Source: Brachypterus glaber (taxonomy: Eukaryota; Arthropoda; Insecta; Coleoptera; Kateretidae). From it: a stretch of 64,000 nucleotides of DNA. Below the pieces are notes generated by a model. The model was not told the origin of the DNA. It made no database searches and saw nothing but the letters and a program-made list of their open reading frames with translations. Position numbers and translations under genes: made by a program. The stretch spans positions 74,719,808-74,783,807 of the forward strand of contig OY294046.1 of NCBI GenBank assembly GCA_958510825.1, written 5' to 3'. Positions 1 to 10,911 of the stretch are shown one piece after another; position 1 is the first letter of the stretch; each line of letters begins with the position of its first letter.

Positions 1-164
1 AATTAATGAACATTTTTGGCTAATTACTATTCCTAAACAAAATTTTTACACATGAAAATAAGGACCACCTGCAAACTAAATCATTTATAATGGTATAATA
101 TTAGACTTCGTATATCCTTTTCTGTATACCATCCATATTAAAACTATGCTATATTATGATGGTG

Positions 165-281
165 TAATAATAATAATAATAATAATAATAACCACAGGAA
201 GCTGTTCTTCCATCTAACCTATAAAATATGTAGATATAAAATATGTAGATACTAATATAAAATATGTAGATACTAATATAA
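165..281. repeat. (TAA)n microsatellite and 21-bp minisatellite
   Basis: TAA repeats at 165-191 are followed at about 221-281 by three imperfect units of a ~21-bp sequence (ATAAAATATGTAGATACTAA). The microsatellite could be the tail of the minus-strand retrotransposon remnant beside it. Confidence 0.75.
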
Positions 282-404
282 GTTTTACATGAGATTGAAT
301 TCGAAGAATATTATTTTATAAAAATATTTTATATTATAATTTATTTGCTTCATGATTCTAATCAAGTATGAAAAAATAACAAAATTTAAAAAATATTCAA
401 AATG

Positions 405-858
405 TCAAAGGACATTATTGCTTCTTATTAATTCAAGTAATTCTTTCTTAAGGCGATATTTGGAGAGTTGATAAAAGTGTTCGGGCAGTGCGTTTAAACA
501 TTTATCAATCTGGTAAGAGAATGATCTCTCAAAAGTAGCAGTCCTGTGTATAGGTTGTGTTAGAGTTTTCTTATGTCTCAGATTAATATTCTGTACGTTA
601 GAACGAAACCGTATTTTATTGTATAAATATGAAGGAGATTTGGTACGTATAATGTTATAATAGAGCATACAGGTATTAATTTTTCTGGTATCCTCCATAT
701 TAAACCAATTTAACCAGGTGAGAGTATGTGAAATACGGTCATACTTTCTAATACCAAATATCAACCTGAGACACGAGTTTTGCAATTTTTGAATTCGGTT
801 TTTAGCGGCATTGTGTAGCGTACATATTTTCGGGAAAGCTGAATCTCGCCTTTTCTTT
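405..858 (-). pseudogene. non-LTR retrotransposon reverse transcriptase, C-terminal fragment
   Basis: The minus-strand frame encodes the domain that follows the catalytic core in Jockey/CR1-type LINE polymerases. It contains AAKNRIQKLQNSCLRLIFG, the spacing typical of the 'thumb' helix, then a LNWFNMEDTRKIN block and a terminal FYQLSKYRLKKELLELIR helix. The catalytic FADD motif and everything N-terminal are missing, so this is a 5'-truncated dead copy. The open frame extends to 980 only because it reads through a microsatellite that gives a run of isoleucines; I place the element's limit near 858. Clade within the Jockey superfamily is not certain. Confidence 0.8.
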
Positions 859-879
859 TTACTATTTATATGTATTATT

Positions 880-946
880 TCTAAATTATTTTGTAATGAA
901 CAATGAATAAAGACCTTTATTATTATTATTATTATTATTATAATAA
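880..946 (+). repeat. LINE-like 3' tail with (ATT)n
   Basis: A plus-strand sequence AACAATGAATAAAGACC runs into (TTA)n. It resembles the 3' ends of LINEs elsewhere in the window (compare 35375-35463 on the other strand). This is probably a severely 5'-truncated insertion lying head-on against the minus-strand remnant at 405-858. Confidence 0.5.
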
Positions 947-1469
947 AAATATAAATAGAGACATTAGATTTAAAAGCCAATATACTGAGATTTAATAAAA
1001 ACGAACAAGGAATAAGAAGTTGTAAACAATTCAGCTCGGTCTGTAATTTTCCTTATCTCCTATCTCCTATATTCCTGATCCGATTTAATTGAAATTTGTA
1101 TATGGCCTTAGATTTAAAGTTTTTTTAGAACTTAGTTTTCAACCCTTTGCGGTTCACTGTCTGCCCCTGCAACATTGCAATTATTACGTTCCGGTCCGAT
1201 GTCGGGGCACTTAATTTTTTTTTCTTTTTCGGAATGTACATTGTAGGTGTACAAAGTACTTACATTGAATTTTTACTTTTGCTTTTCCATTTTAAACATT
1301 TTCAAAATTTTGAGAAACTCTCGGATTCCTGCAAAAATTTTCTCAATATTTTTTTTGCGTATTTTTGCGTATTATCAAAAGATCTCGCTCGGGATTTTTT
1401 TTGGTAAACATTGGTGTAGAGCAAATGAGAAAAATACAATACATTTTCACAAAAATTTGAAAACTGGTA

Positions 1470-1760
1470 TATAAGGTTGCTGAAACTGAATCTGACAATA
1501 AAAAAATTGGTTCCACCCCCGTGAGGGTGAGGTGAGGTGAGCTTAGTAATTAATTTTAAAGGTTTTTAATATTTTCGTCAAAATTGGTATAGGGGATTTT
1601 AAGGTCGACGAAATTGTTTCTAATAATAACATTTATTTAACTCCACCCACGGGGTATAAAGGGTATAAAGGGGTTTTTGAGGTCACTGTAACGGTATCTG
1701 AAAAAGTTTTTTATCTTCACCCCTTTCACTTAAAATAAAGGGGAAACCGACATAGCAAAA
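1470..1760. repeat. degenerate ~130-bp tandem repeat (dispersed family)
   Basis: Two to three units share 'GAATCTGA-AATAA', a CCACCCCCGTG-type block and AATATTTTCGTCAAAAT. Related pieces occur at 6995-7130 and 63070-63330. No coding content is seen. The region 1761-1985 that follows has nothing I recognise. Confidence 0.6.
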
Positions 1761-2032
1761 TGAATTGGACTTTTGGACAAAGGGTTAAGTCCAATCAGTA
1801 AATGCAAATTTAAAAAATTGCAAAGACCCGGAGTCCTTTACCCCCCTCAGGATGAACATCCTAACTATGCCCTTGTTCTACAGCAACATTAAGGGGCACC
1901 CATGGTCTATTTTTTTCAAAAATGGTCCTAAAATATGTTCGTACCGTAATGTACGAGTTGCATCAAATAATTATGAAATAAAAAAAAGGATATTAAAATA
2001 GTATATTACGCACTAAGTACGCGAACCTAGTT

Positions 2033-2096
2033 TTTAGTGCACGAGTGCTTTTTTACGAGGCGCTCAGAGGTAAAAAAGCACTTGATGTGCACTGAA
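2033..2096. repeat. imperfect hairpin
   Basis: AGTGCTTTTTTA at 2044-2055 is repeated inverted at 2071-2082, and the pairing continues outward with AGTGCAC/GTGCACT. It lies inside a larger unrecognised repeat (about 1990-2320) that starts and ends with GCACTAAGTAC-type sequence. Confidence 0.6.
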
Positions 2097-2398
2097 ATGG
2101 TTTGCGTCGAGGGGCGTATACTATTTTTCCTACGACCTAACTCCTAAACAAAAAAAAACGCAAAAATTAGTTTGTCAATTTAAGGTTATGTGTTTGATGT
2201 TTGCTAATTTTCTGACAGCAGATATGTAAAATCAGCTTATTGTCACTTTTATTCCGTTGTCATAGGCAACGGATGGAAAATAGGCACTAAGTACTAACTA
2301 GATCGTAGGAAAATTATAAAAACAACCGAGGCGTACTTTGTGACAATTTTTCATTGTTATCCTTCTCTGTAAAATTCTCATCGACACGTTGATAAGAT

Positions 2399-2731
2399 TT
2401 TTCATCCAATACATACAGATAATAAGACCAGCTTTATTTTATCTAGATAAACTCAATAATAACCCCCGCGTGGCTTTTACTTTATTGAGTGGATAATTAT
2501 TTATCTTACCCACTCAACTGTCACTTGTCAAATTATTTTCTTGTAAATGTCATTAAAATTTTTAATAAGAATATGAATTCCTAAGCTATTTATTGGATAA
2601 AACCTTGTATGGCACTCATGGGTAAACCGATATTGCCCTCTCGAAAATTAACCTGCTTGGCTGACACCTCGCAGGTTAATTTTCTCATGGGCAATATCTT
2701 ACTTTACCCACTAGTACCATAAATAACTAAA
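2399..2731. repeat. fold-back repeat family 'CCAATACATACAG', copy 1 (longest)
   Basis: This copy shares its whole length with 6681-6943 and its first ~108 bp with 15958-16066. It contains several dyads: CTCAATAA/TTATTGAG, TTGAGTGG/CCACTCAA, and a long stem whose inner part (2631-2655 pairing with 2671-2696) is absent from copy 2. No protein is encoded. It looks like a non-autonomous fold-back element. Confidence 0.75.
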
Positions 2732-2933
2732 ACCCATGCAAACAATCCTGTTTAGGCAGTTACTCTTATGAACTCATTAAATGTTTCGATTAGATAGCGA
2801 AAAGTAATTGGCAATAACGTGTAACACGGTTTGTTAATCAATATTAATTGTATCAAAGCTCGAATCACCATAAGAAAATCATTCTGCTATCAGATCAGCC
2901 AATGCTTACGCATTTTATGGAGTGGCTTAAATA

Positions 2934-3835
2934 CCGGGTGGTTTTTCCGGCAGACTAACCTCACTACTCTTAATTTTCCTAATCCATAAACATGAGGTTA
3001 ATAACATCCCTACTTCATAACATGACTGCTACTATACAATAACCTCACTCCGATAACAGCCCTACTCCCCAATAACCCTACTCTGCACACGGTAAGCCAC
3101 TTGGGGAACGTTCAAGTATTACGTAACGCAAAATTTGGCCTTTTTTGACCCCCACCCCCCTCATGTAACGCGGCGTAATATTTTCGAGACCCTCCACCCC
3201 CCCATTTGTTACGTAAATTTTTTTTTACATAAAGTAAAAAAAAAAACAAAAAAAACCCTTTGCTTGTTTAAACCGGTTTTTAACTGGTTATTGCTTCCGT
3301 GTTTTAACCCAAAACCGGTCTGATGTAATTTCCGCAAGCGGTTGACCGAAAAAGCACTTTCTAGAAAAAAATAAAGAATCTAGCTTTGTTTATCGAAGCA
3401 ATCATTAATTATTTTAAAAGTGGCCAATCGAGTGCATATAGTTCTGAGTAAGGTTATTGGAGAGTATATTTGTTACAGAGTAGAGATGTACCACCCTAAA
3501 CAAAGAAAAATTTAAGAATTCTGAAAAGAGGTCACTTTAATTAAATATTCTAAAACTGTGCAGTCTACCAATGTCTATCTAAAAAATTATTGGATAAATA
3601 GATACTTATTATGGATGGAATATTTGTTTAAAATTTTTATGGCTTTAAAATAAATTAAAAAAAATTGTCTTTATTAAGGTTTAAATTTTATTTACCGAGG
3701 AGGTTTTGGTATATAAAAAAAATCCCCTTTCTTACTTCCTGACGTTGTTAATAAATTAAGTACTTTTTCAGAATTTTGAAATATTTCTTTGTGATCGAGA
3801 TATTCAGGGTGCGGCCTTTTGAAAAAGCCACCCGG
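2934..3835. mobile_element. 902-bp TIR element, CCGGGTGG termini, TA target
   Basis: The left end CCGGGTGGTTTTT is repeated inverted at the right end (AAAAAGCCACCCGG), and both ends are flanked by TA (2932-2933 and 3836-3837). No transposase is seen. A TA duplication suggests a Tc1/mariner-like mobiliser (inference). It contains a second repeat at 3104-3240. Confidence 0.65.
3104..3240. repeat. GGGAACGTTCAAGTATTACG-ended repeat, nested
   Basis: About 33 bp at the left (ending in GTAACGCAAAATTT) recur at 28579-28611, 38537-38568 and 55697-55730. The C-rich stretches and a second TTACGTAA near 3210 suggest the remaining body of a small element. It sits inside the element at 2934-3835. Confidence 0.55.
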
Positions 3836-4490
3836 TATGTATCGAAACTGTATTTGTTTTGCATAAAAATCAACTTAGCACTGTGCGGAGCATCATGCAA
3901 TTCATTATCTTTATATCGCGGTAATTAATACTAACTTATCTTTAGGCATATTCGTGAAGAGAATACTTAATAAAAATTTATAAATAACACAGGCCAACAA
4001 GGATTTTGGGATGGGATGACTGCCAAACAAGAATTTTTTTGTTTCCATTGCGTATAATTTTTTCAGCTATAAGCCATGCCAAAAATCTCATTCTTTAACA
4101 TGAAGTCTAGAATTTTAAAGTTATGGACATTGGTCTGCATCAACATAATCAAAAGAAGCCATTTGACATATTTTTAGAAAGATAAAAATAAAAATAAAAT
4201 TTTGGTCCACCCTAATGAGGCGGATTTTTTTTTTAATTTTTCTTTATTTTATTCGATATCAGCGATATAAAAATAGGCGTATGCAAAAATTCAGAATTTT
4301 GTCCCCGTTTTTTTTTCTTCTTGCCCCCCTGTGCGGTTGTTCAAAACCCTTACGTAATAGATAAAACCGGAAGTTGTTCTCGAAATCAACATAAGTAAAT
4401 TACCCAAAATCAGCTGTCAGATCCAAATCAACTTTCAAAAGTTAAAAATTAGTTGTCCTGTGTAATTTAAATAAAATAAGTCGTGACGTT
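3836..4490. other. intronic DNA, nothing recognised
   Basis: AT-rich sequence with short homopolymers. No coding frame, repeat partner or RNA structure was noticed. Confidence 0.5.
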
Positions 4491-4493
4491 TGA

Positions 4494-4605
4494 CTATGGT
4501 CTGTTTTTTCAAGCAAGATAGTAAATTAAAAATCGCACAGTGAATATTTTCAAAACAGATTCGAATATTGGATGTGCGAATATACTGCGTAGTTTATTTT
4601 ATAAT
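4494..4605. mobile_element. TGGTCTG-ended MITE, copy A (left part only)
   Basis: It matches the left halves of the copies at 23265 and 59461: TATGGTCTGTTT, AAATTAAAAATCGCACAGTG, then GATGTGCGAATATACTGCG. The right terminal repeat is missing. Confidence 0.7.
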
Positions 4606-4709
4606 ATATCTTTGATTACGGTGTATAAATGTCATGGTCTGTAAATAAAAAAAACAAAATCTTTACCCAGAGTGCAAAAGGTATGTTAAATTTTACATAG
4701 TTGTTCTAA

Positions 4710-5309
4710 ATGGTGGAACAGGTGGATCTTGGCATAACTATTACAAAGGACCTATTTTGGTCTCCACAAGTTTTAAAAGCTGTCAAGCGTTGTAATTCTT
4801 TATCATTTATGATTAAAAAAGCCTTTCCAAATCCCTCCCCTAGGTTCATACTTATGACTTATAAAACGTATATACGTCCTCACCTTGAGCTTTGCATACA
4901 AGTTTGGAACCCGTGGCGCATTGGTGATATTGAGCTTATGGAAAAAGTGCAAAGAAGATTTACAAAACTACCAGCGGTTCTTAAAAATGTCCCTTACGAT
5001 GAAAGACTTAGAATTCTAAATCTGCCATTACTAGAAGATAGACGCAAGCGTGGTGACCTTATTCTAGCCTACAAAATCCTACATAATTTGTTTAATTGTA
5101 AAATTGTTAAACATTAAATTGTAGGAAACCTAAATAAAATTACATTAAACTTTGCACAGTGTAAACATTTGCCACAATTTTCGGGGCAGGGCACACAGGT
5201 CCAGGATCGTTTCAAAAGTGGCAAATATTCAGCAAATATGTTTTATCAAATTAAACCAAAATTTATATTAAATGATAGAAAAATAGTTAATGATTTATGG
5301 TATAAATAG
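4710..5309 (+). pseudogene. CR1/Jockey-like LINE reverse transcriptase, C-terminal fragment
   Basis: An open frame (4710-5117) encodes the post-catalytic region of a LINE polymerase: VDLGITITKDLFWSPQV, then YKTYIRPHLELCIQVWNPW, then IELMEKVQRRFTKL and the LEDRRKRGDLILAYKILHN block. The order and spacing match CR1-like families. A TAA at 5115-5117 is followed in the same frame by a further ~63 codons to a TAG at 5307, so the element seems to carry a premature stop. The catalytic motifs are absent (5' truncation). The start codon at 4710 is probably not native. Confidence 0.8.
5191..5221 (+). repeat. 31-bp sequence, repeated inverted at 6434-6464
   Basis: A 31-bp stretch beginning GCACACAGGTCCAGG lies in the 3' part of the retrotransposon remnant. 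Its exact reverse complement occurs 1.2 kb downstream, while the flanks of the two copies are only weakly similar. Confidence 0.85.
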
Positions 5310-6025
5310 ATAAACTGCGTAAAACTGTTTTAATCATAATAAAATGGACCTAAGTGGATTTAAAAAAAAAAGTCATGTGTGTTTTTAAAAATTAATATCT
5401 CACATATTAGATTATATAGGAAATCAATACTTATATGTTAAAGCAGTTATACCTTTTACTTTTCATAACTACAATAGAAACTGTAATAATGGTCACAATA
5501 AAGATAATAATCTGATATATTCAAAGAAATGCAAGTTGTCAATTTTAAAAAAATATATAATTTTAAAAAAGAGATATAAAGTTTCGCTAGTCAGCCCGAG
5601 TTTTTTATGTATTATTTAAAATTAGGTAAAGGTATTTACTTATTGTTTTAATTAAATCTAGCTGCGGAGCCCCGCGGAATCGAACAGCGTTTAAGATTTT
5701 ATTTTAAAAAATCATGTCAAATACTAACATAAAAGTCAAAAACTTACTACTTAGACTTATATTTGACAATCTGTCATTTTATGTTGTGATCTATTTAAAA
5801 TACGTATTAAATATTATTTTAAGAATAAATTATAAATAACTATTTATAATAATGCATAAAAAATACAATGGTAAGTATTTTGGGTCTATTGGGTATTAGA
5901 GAGAAGTAAAATATTGTTTTTAGAAATGTTGGAGCTTTTAGATCCGATTACAGAATACCAATCCGGAAGTGAAAGTGATTAAACAAAATAATGTCAAAAA
6001 AAATTACAATCATATATTAGAATAA
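5310..6025. other. intronic DNA, nothing recognised
   Basis: AT-rich sequence without a convincing frame. A short motif resembling the end of another retroelement cannot be excluded. Confidence 0.4.
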
Positions 6026-6027
6026 TA

Positions 6028-6029
6028 TT

Positions 6030-6077
<48 letters not shown>

Positions 6078-6090
6078 TTCATCATCACCA
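6028..6090. repeat. (ATC)n microsatellite
   Basis: About 20 near-perfect ATC units. Confidence 0.95.
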
Positions 6091-6433
6091 TCTCCCTTTA
6101 TTGTTTGTATACAGTATTTCATTTCAGACGTCTAAAGACCTTTCTTCTTACTTCCTACTCACTCTCCAAAACATCTTTGAGTAAGTAAAAAATAATTATT
6201 TATTTTTATTTGTTAGGTACCTTCTGTTTCACATTATATATTTATAAATAGACGCAAATATCGGTTCCGATAAACTCTCAAAACAGTACCTAACAAATTT
6301 GACAATTTGTTCCTTGTCTCACATGGCAGTTGACGGGTTAATATCACTAATATACTTAAAATACATTATATTATGTCTAAATAAGAGATCCTCATAAAAA
6401 ACATCACCAGAAATTAACGAAAACTATTTTTTA

Positions 6434-6464
6434 CCACTTTTGAAACGATCCTGGACCTGTGTGC
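6434..6464 (-). repeat. 31-bp inverted partner of 5191-5221
   Basis: Exact reverse complement of 5191-5221, followed by a G-run. Confidence 0.85.
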
Positions 6465-6538
6465 AGGGGGGGCATATTTTTAATCTTTTTATTACTTGTA
6501 ATGTATTTTCATGAAAATTGATATCTAGGTGTTTTTTA

Positions 6539-6652
6539 GGTTCGTTTTGAAAAAACTCAGTTCGGCATTCGGTTCTGAACGGGCGCAGTTGCATTGTCTA
6601 GTTGCAACCACGCCGGTTCCGAATCAGTTTAGAACTGAGATTTTTAAGAACC
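6539..6652. repeat. fold-back sequence, ~114 bp
   Basis: GGTTC, CTCAGTTC and GTTGCA in the left arm pair in order with TTGCAAC, GAACTGAG and GAACC in the right arm. The arms diverge by several mismatches. The open frame across it is a by-product. Confidence 0.6.
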
Positions 6653-6680
6653 AAAACAAACCTAATATAGCATTAAAAAT

Positions 6681-6943
6681 ATTTTATCCAATACATACAG
6701 ATAATAAGACAATTACCAGCTTTATTTTAAATAGATAAACTCAATAATAACCCCCGCGTGGCTTTTACTTTATTGAGTGGATAATTATTTATTTTACCCA
6801 CTCAACTGTCACTTGTCAAATTATTTTCTTGTAAATGTCATTAAAATTTTTAATAAAAATATGAATTTCTAAGCTATTTATTGAATAAAACCTTGTATGG
6901 CACTCACTTTACCCACTAGTACCATAAATAACTATAACTTCAT
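6681..6943. repeat. fold-back repeat 'CCAATACATACAG', copy 2
   Basis: Near-identical to copy 1 at 2399-2731, except that about 83 bp corresponding to the inner stem-loop (2619-2701 in copy 1) is missing. Confidence 0.8.
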
Positions 6944-6994
6944 CCATTTTTAGGCGTGAGGCACTAACTTTAAATTTTTACTATTTTTATAACA

Positions 6995-7130
6995 ATGTTA
7001 CGCACTAAATCCACCCTGGGAGGCGGGGAGCAATAATTTTTAAATATTTATATTATTTCAATAAAAGTTTGCATATTAAGGTTTTAAGGGTCGCTGTAAC
7101 TGAACCTAATAATAAAAAGTTTGGGGACAA
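6995..7130. repeat. fragment of ~130-bp repeat family
   Basis: It shares the CCACCCTGG block and 'GGGTCGCTGTAACTGAACCTAATAATAAAA' pattern (split here for brevity) with 1470-1760 and 63070-63330. Confidence 0.5.
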
Positions 7131-7179
7131 CACTTTATAATATAATGTATTGTCCATTCTTAAAGTGGAGTAAAATATT

Positions 7180-7317
7180 TCAAAAATAAAACTAAACTTG
7201 AAGTCTTCTCCACAATTTTTTTTAATTTTTTATTTTTAATTTATAGTTTGGCCTTGAAAGCCAAAATATAAATTAAAAAATTGTGGAGAAGACTTTAAGT
7301 CTTGTTTTATTTTTGAC
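7180..7317. repeat. hairpin with ~45-bp arms
   Basis: The left arm (7180-7228, core GAAGTCTTCTCCACAATTTT) pairs with the right arm (7270-7317) with a few mismatches around a ~40-nt loop. Confidence 0.8.
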
Positions 7318-8185
7318 TTTATAATATGTTGACAATATTTCTTGGGAATTATAGCGCAGCTCACGCGGTGAGATTTTTATGTTCCAGTTTTATAAGACTT
7401 TAAAACGCTATAAATCATTACTGATAAACAATAGTATGCATCCAACAGTGGATTCCAACACGTTGGAATTAAATGTAATTCCACATTTATTATTTATTTT
7501 TCTGTTTTTTACATTACTTAGCTAACATGCAATTTTATAATTAGACGATAATCCGCTTGCATTTTAATTAAGCACTGAATAAAATAAATGAGCTCATTTA
7601 CTGTAAGATTGATCTCTCACGTTAATTGGCATACTATTTCACATCTGCTCGACATTTTGGACCACACATTTTTATATGACGCTTTACATCCCCTCGTTAT
7701 GTCACTATATAGTTTTACAATTTATTATTTTCTTCGCATTTTCATAACTAGAAGAGTATTTAAAGTTATTTTTCGTACGACTTGGTGTACACGAAATAAA
7801 GAAAAATGCATGTTCACTATATATACTCGTTACGATATTTTTCTATCGCACGAGTACATAGTGCACATTTGAATGAAATGACAGCTATGCACACTCATTT
7901 ATCCAAACGAGTACACATAGCTTTTTAGAATAGAATGAGCACATGTAGTGCCATCTCTTTTTAAGCATGCAAAATTATATGCCAAATTTCAAAATTAACA
8001 AAATATTCTAGCCGAAAATCCGCCAAAGTTGTCCCTAACACTAAATTTTATGAATTTCTACCATAATTTTTTTTTCTCTTATCTTGGTGGTTTTCAGAAA
8101 AGGCACATGGGATTTGAAATAACCTACTTAAAGCATCATAATTTTGGTAACATGTAATGTATGTTTATGTATACATAAACCCAAA
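7318..8185. other. intronic DNA with one short repeat fragment
   Basis: The 30 bp at about 7928-7958 (GAGCACATGTAGTGCCATCT) match sequences at 21730 and 24115. Otherwise nothing was recognised; the open frame at 7588-7872 has no protein-like features. Confidence 0.5.
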
Positions 8186-8301
8186 TAACACGGTAGCTAT
8201 AAAAAGTATCTCTTACCGCTCTTTCGCAGCAAAATTACAGCCATATGGCTGTTATTTTGCGGCGACAGAGCGCTAAGAGATACTTTATAGCTACTGTGTT
8301 A
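8186..8301. repeat. 116-bp palindromic fold-back
   Basis: The left arm begins TAACACGGTAGCTATA and the right arm ends TATAGCTACTGTGTTA. Pairing runs through AAGTATCTCTTA and GCAAAATTACAGCCATA to a centre near 8243, with a few mismatches and no loop. Confidence 0.85.
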
Positions 8302-9098
8302 CAGGGTAACTCATAATACTTTGACCCAAATGAAAATGAGAAGACTTTTACAAACAAATGTTTCAATTTAAAAATTCATTTGGCATTAATCAAAAGCATT
8401 CATTTAGTAAATATCTGATTCATTAAGTTAAAACTATGTTTTTTTTTCACTGTACAATAATTTTGTAAAAAGTCCTACTTTCCACTTCGAAGAGTAGAGC
8501 AAGAAGAACTAAGCATAAAATATGCCTATAATTTATTTTAAACATGTGTAAACGTTCATGTAGCGCCTACTGGAGAAAGCCAGGTAATTAACAAATTATT
8601 GAAACCACAACAGAAACTTTAACATTTATGGGGCGCTTTCGGCAATAGGAACACCCAGAAGTCAACAGCAGAAAAAAATCTGATCGTTTTGTATCCTTTA
8701 AGGCTACAATAGCAGTTTTAAATAACTTAATTGGACACCAAGGTCTGATTAGACATATCGTCATGTAACTTTCTTAACCTCGTATCTCCAAACAAAAAAT
8801 TTTCGGTTCTTTGCAATAATCAACTCTGTTATGGCTGTTAACTTGTTAAAACTCCAGTTTGTTATTTCAATGCAATTTAATTTCTAAACTTATTCAAGAA
8901 ATTAATTGGACTTTATATAATTAATAAGTTGTTATGTTCAGAGTGGATTAGCACAAAAAAAAATTTAAATGTGTTGAGAACGTAACACGACGATATGTTA
9001 AATTTCTCGAGGAATTATTAATTCAAATAGAGTGTTCTAGATCTTTATCTACTTTTTTCGGAACAAAGCCAGATCATAAATTTCTGTTCATCTTTTGC
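8302..9098. other. intronic DNA, nothing recognised
   Basis: No frame, repeat partner or structure was noticed. Confidence 0.4.
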
Positions 9099-9200
9099 TT
9101 TATTTTTATTTATTTATTTATTTATGAGTATCTTACAGAGTCATGGAGAGTCCCAAATAAGCTTTTGGCTTGTGCTAGGGGCTTCAAAAGCTATATTTGG
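9099..9200 (-). mobile_element. LINE 3' tail, 5'-truncated
   Basis: Read on the minus strand, a short unique piece ends in (TAAA)n at 9103-9125. This is the usual 3' end of Jockey-like elements. There is no coding sequence left. Confidence 0.5.
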
Positions 9201-9522
9201 TAAATATGATATGGGAAGATTTAAAAATTGAAATGGTTTCAAAAAATTATGTTTTTGCAACAGGCATTATCATCATTATTTGTAACGGAGCAGAAAAGTT
9301 ATATAATAAGCACTAATAATTCATAATTGATTGATCTGGCTAGAATAACAATCAGATTGCTAGAATTTAAAAACAAACCAACACCAAAGAACAAATTAAA
9401 CCGAAATTAAGTGATAGCAGTTCAAGGATTACTAAATTATGTTATTCTTGTCAAACCAAAGCAAAAACAAATAAAGTGACCTATATTTATGTATTGTCAT
9501 TTTTCATTAATATCGTTTAATA

Positions 9523-9756
9523 TGGGACGATTGGTGTAGTGGACTACCGCGTCGTACTTGACGAGTTTACTACCCAAAATAGCGTGAGTTCGATTCTCAC
9601 CGGCGCCGATTTGCCTTTTTCAGTTAATTAATAATTTGGCGAAGGCGTAAGTAAAGCGGACACTCACTATAAATTGGTTCGAAAGTCAATTAAAGCCGGT
9701 GGTTCCCTCTACTACTAGCCCACACAATTCCTGGATGCTTAATTAAGTAGAATAGT
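9523..9756 (+). mobile_element. tRNA-derived SINE, fullest copy
   Basis: The head carries a box A-like TGGTGTAGTGG (about 9531) and a perfect B box GTTCGATTC about 55 bp later, followed by TTTGCCTTTTTCAGTT. The body includes GCCGGTGGTTCCCTCTACTA and GGATGCTTAATTAAGTAGAA. The same head occurs at 16067-16157 (minus) and 33313-33413, and the same body at 26756-26905 (minus). Such RNAs are transcribed by RNA polymerase III and moved by LINE enzymes (family knowledge). It is not a functional tRNA, because the acceptor stem does not pair. Confidence 0.8.
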
Positions 9757-10710
9757 ACGAGGTTAAACAAAAATGTTATGTAAAATGTAATTCAAGAGCA
9801 TATATGTTATAAAATAATTGTACGTTGTGATTCTAAAACCTTACATCAGGCAAGATCCATACTATAGTAGAGTATTTGCAAGAAGAAATCAGCCAATATT
9901 GGCCAATATTGCACTAGAACCTTACTTTAAATTGAGAAGATTATATTGGCTGATTATATTTCACTGCATGACACATGCCTAATGTAAAAATAGTTAGCTA
10001 GCCTAACACTATTGATATTTGTGACTAACTTAAAGATATTGATAATATTCTTCTGGAAAATTAAATTGCCTTCCAAAATATTTGGATATCAACCCATACT
10101 GCTCTTTTGGGAAAAATAATTGTATAATTTCTATATGCAAAATTTTTAATGCACTTAGAATTTACATAGATGTAAGTATATTTAAAATATTGTTTCCTTA
10201 GAAAATAATGTGAATCCTTGACAATTAAAAATAAATCGCTCTAAAACATAGTTTTCTAGAAAATTAAAGGGATCCCCTTGTATATGTATGAGTTACATTA
10301 GTTTTAGAACTTAAGCTTTATAGTAGATCGTGTTTCAACTCAACCATTAGTTAAACACACCGGTCAAAATTACTAAAAATCACTCACCTGTCTTTTTAGT
10401 AGCTAAGTATTTTTTATCTGATTTCTTACTGATTATTTTCTACACGGTTAAAGCCTACTACACTGCATTTATGACCGGAGGATCATTAATTTTTTAGTCG
10501 AATGTTGTATTTTTAATAGTTTTACCGCATTATTTTATGTTGTTCTTATCAGATTTTATATTATGCTAATAGTTCGTGTTCTTTTGGGCGATAAACATCT
10601 GTATGTATGTGTTTAGTATTTTTATCTAATGCTTTATGAAACAATTACTTGAAATTTCCGCTTTTGTCACTATTTTCTAAGTTAATTTTTAATTTTTATT
10701 ATTTTTGTAA

Positions 10711-10911
10711 AACAATAAACTTGACGCTGTGTCCCCTAGAGCCCTGGTCCCGGGAATTTGTAACATTTGTCCCAATATTATCAAACCTGAAAACTGTTGT
10801 ACATGTGGGACATCTACAATGAATGAACAAAACATCGCAATGCATCGTCGGGAAAAATATTTTAAGAAGATGTTAAGAAGTATGTACAATAGACAAGCGA
10901 CAATGATTTAA
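10711..10911 (+). CDS. unrecognised small open frame, cysteine pairs
   Basis: A frame of about 66 codons is open from 10711 (after a TAA at 10708) to a stop at 10909-10911. It stands out from its surroundings because it has higher GC and two C-x2-C pairs (CNIC and CCTC) in its first half, followed by a basic stretch with HRREKYFKKMLR. It has no upstream ATG; the first possible start in frame is a GTG at 10729. It could be the last exon or the remnant of a transposase, or chance. I do not recognise it, and no polyadenylation or splice signal decides the matter. Confidence 0.2.
   Translation, partial: NNKLDAVSPRALVPGICNICPNIIKPENCCTCGTSTMNEQNIAMHRREKYFKKMLRSMYNRQATMI

Noticed and set aside
405..980. 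Membrane segment suggested by an isoleucine run
   Set aside because: The run is the translation of a (TTA)n microsatellite upstream of the LINE fragment.
9523..9610. Candidate tRNA gene
   Set aside because: The B box is perfect, but the acceptor and D arms do not fold, and the same head is repeated with a SINE linker and body.
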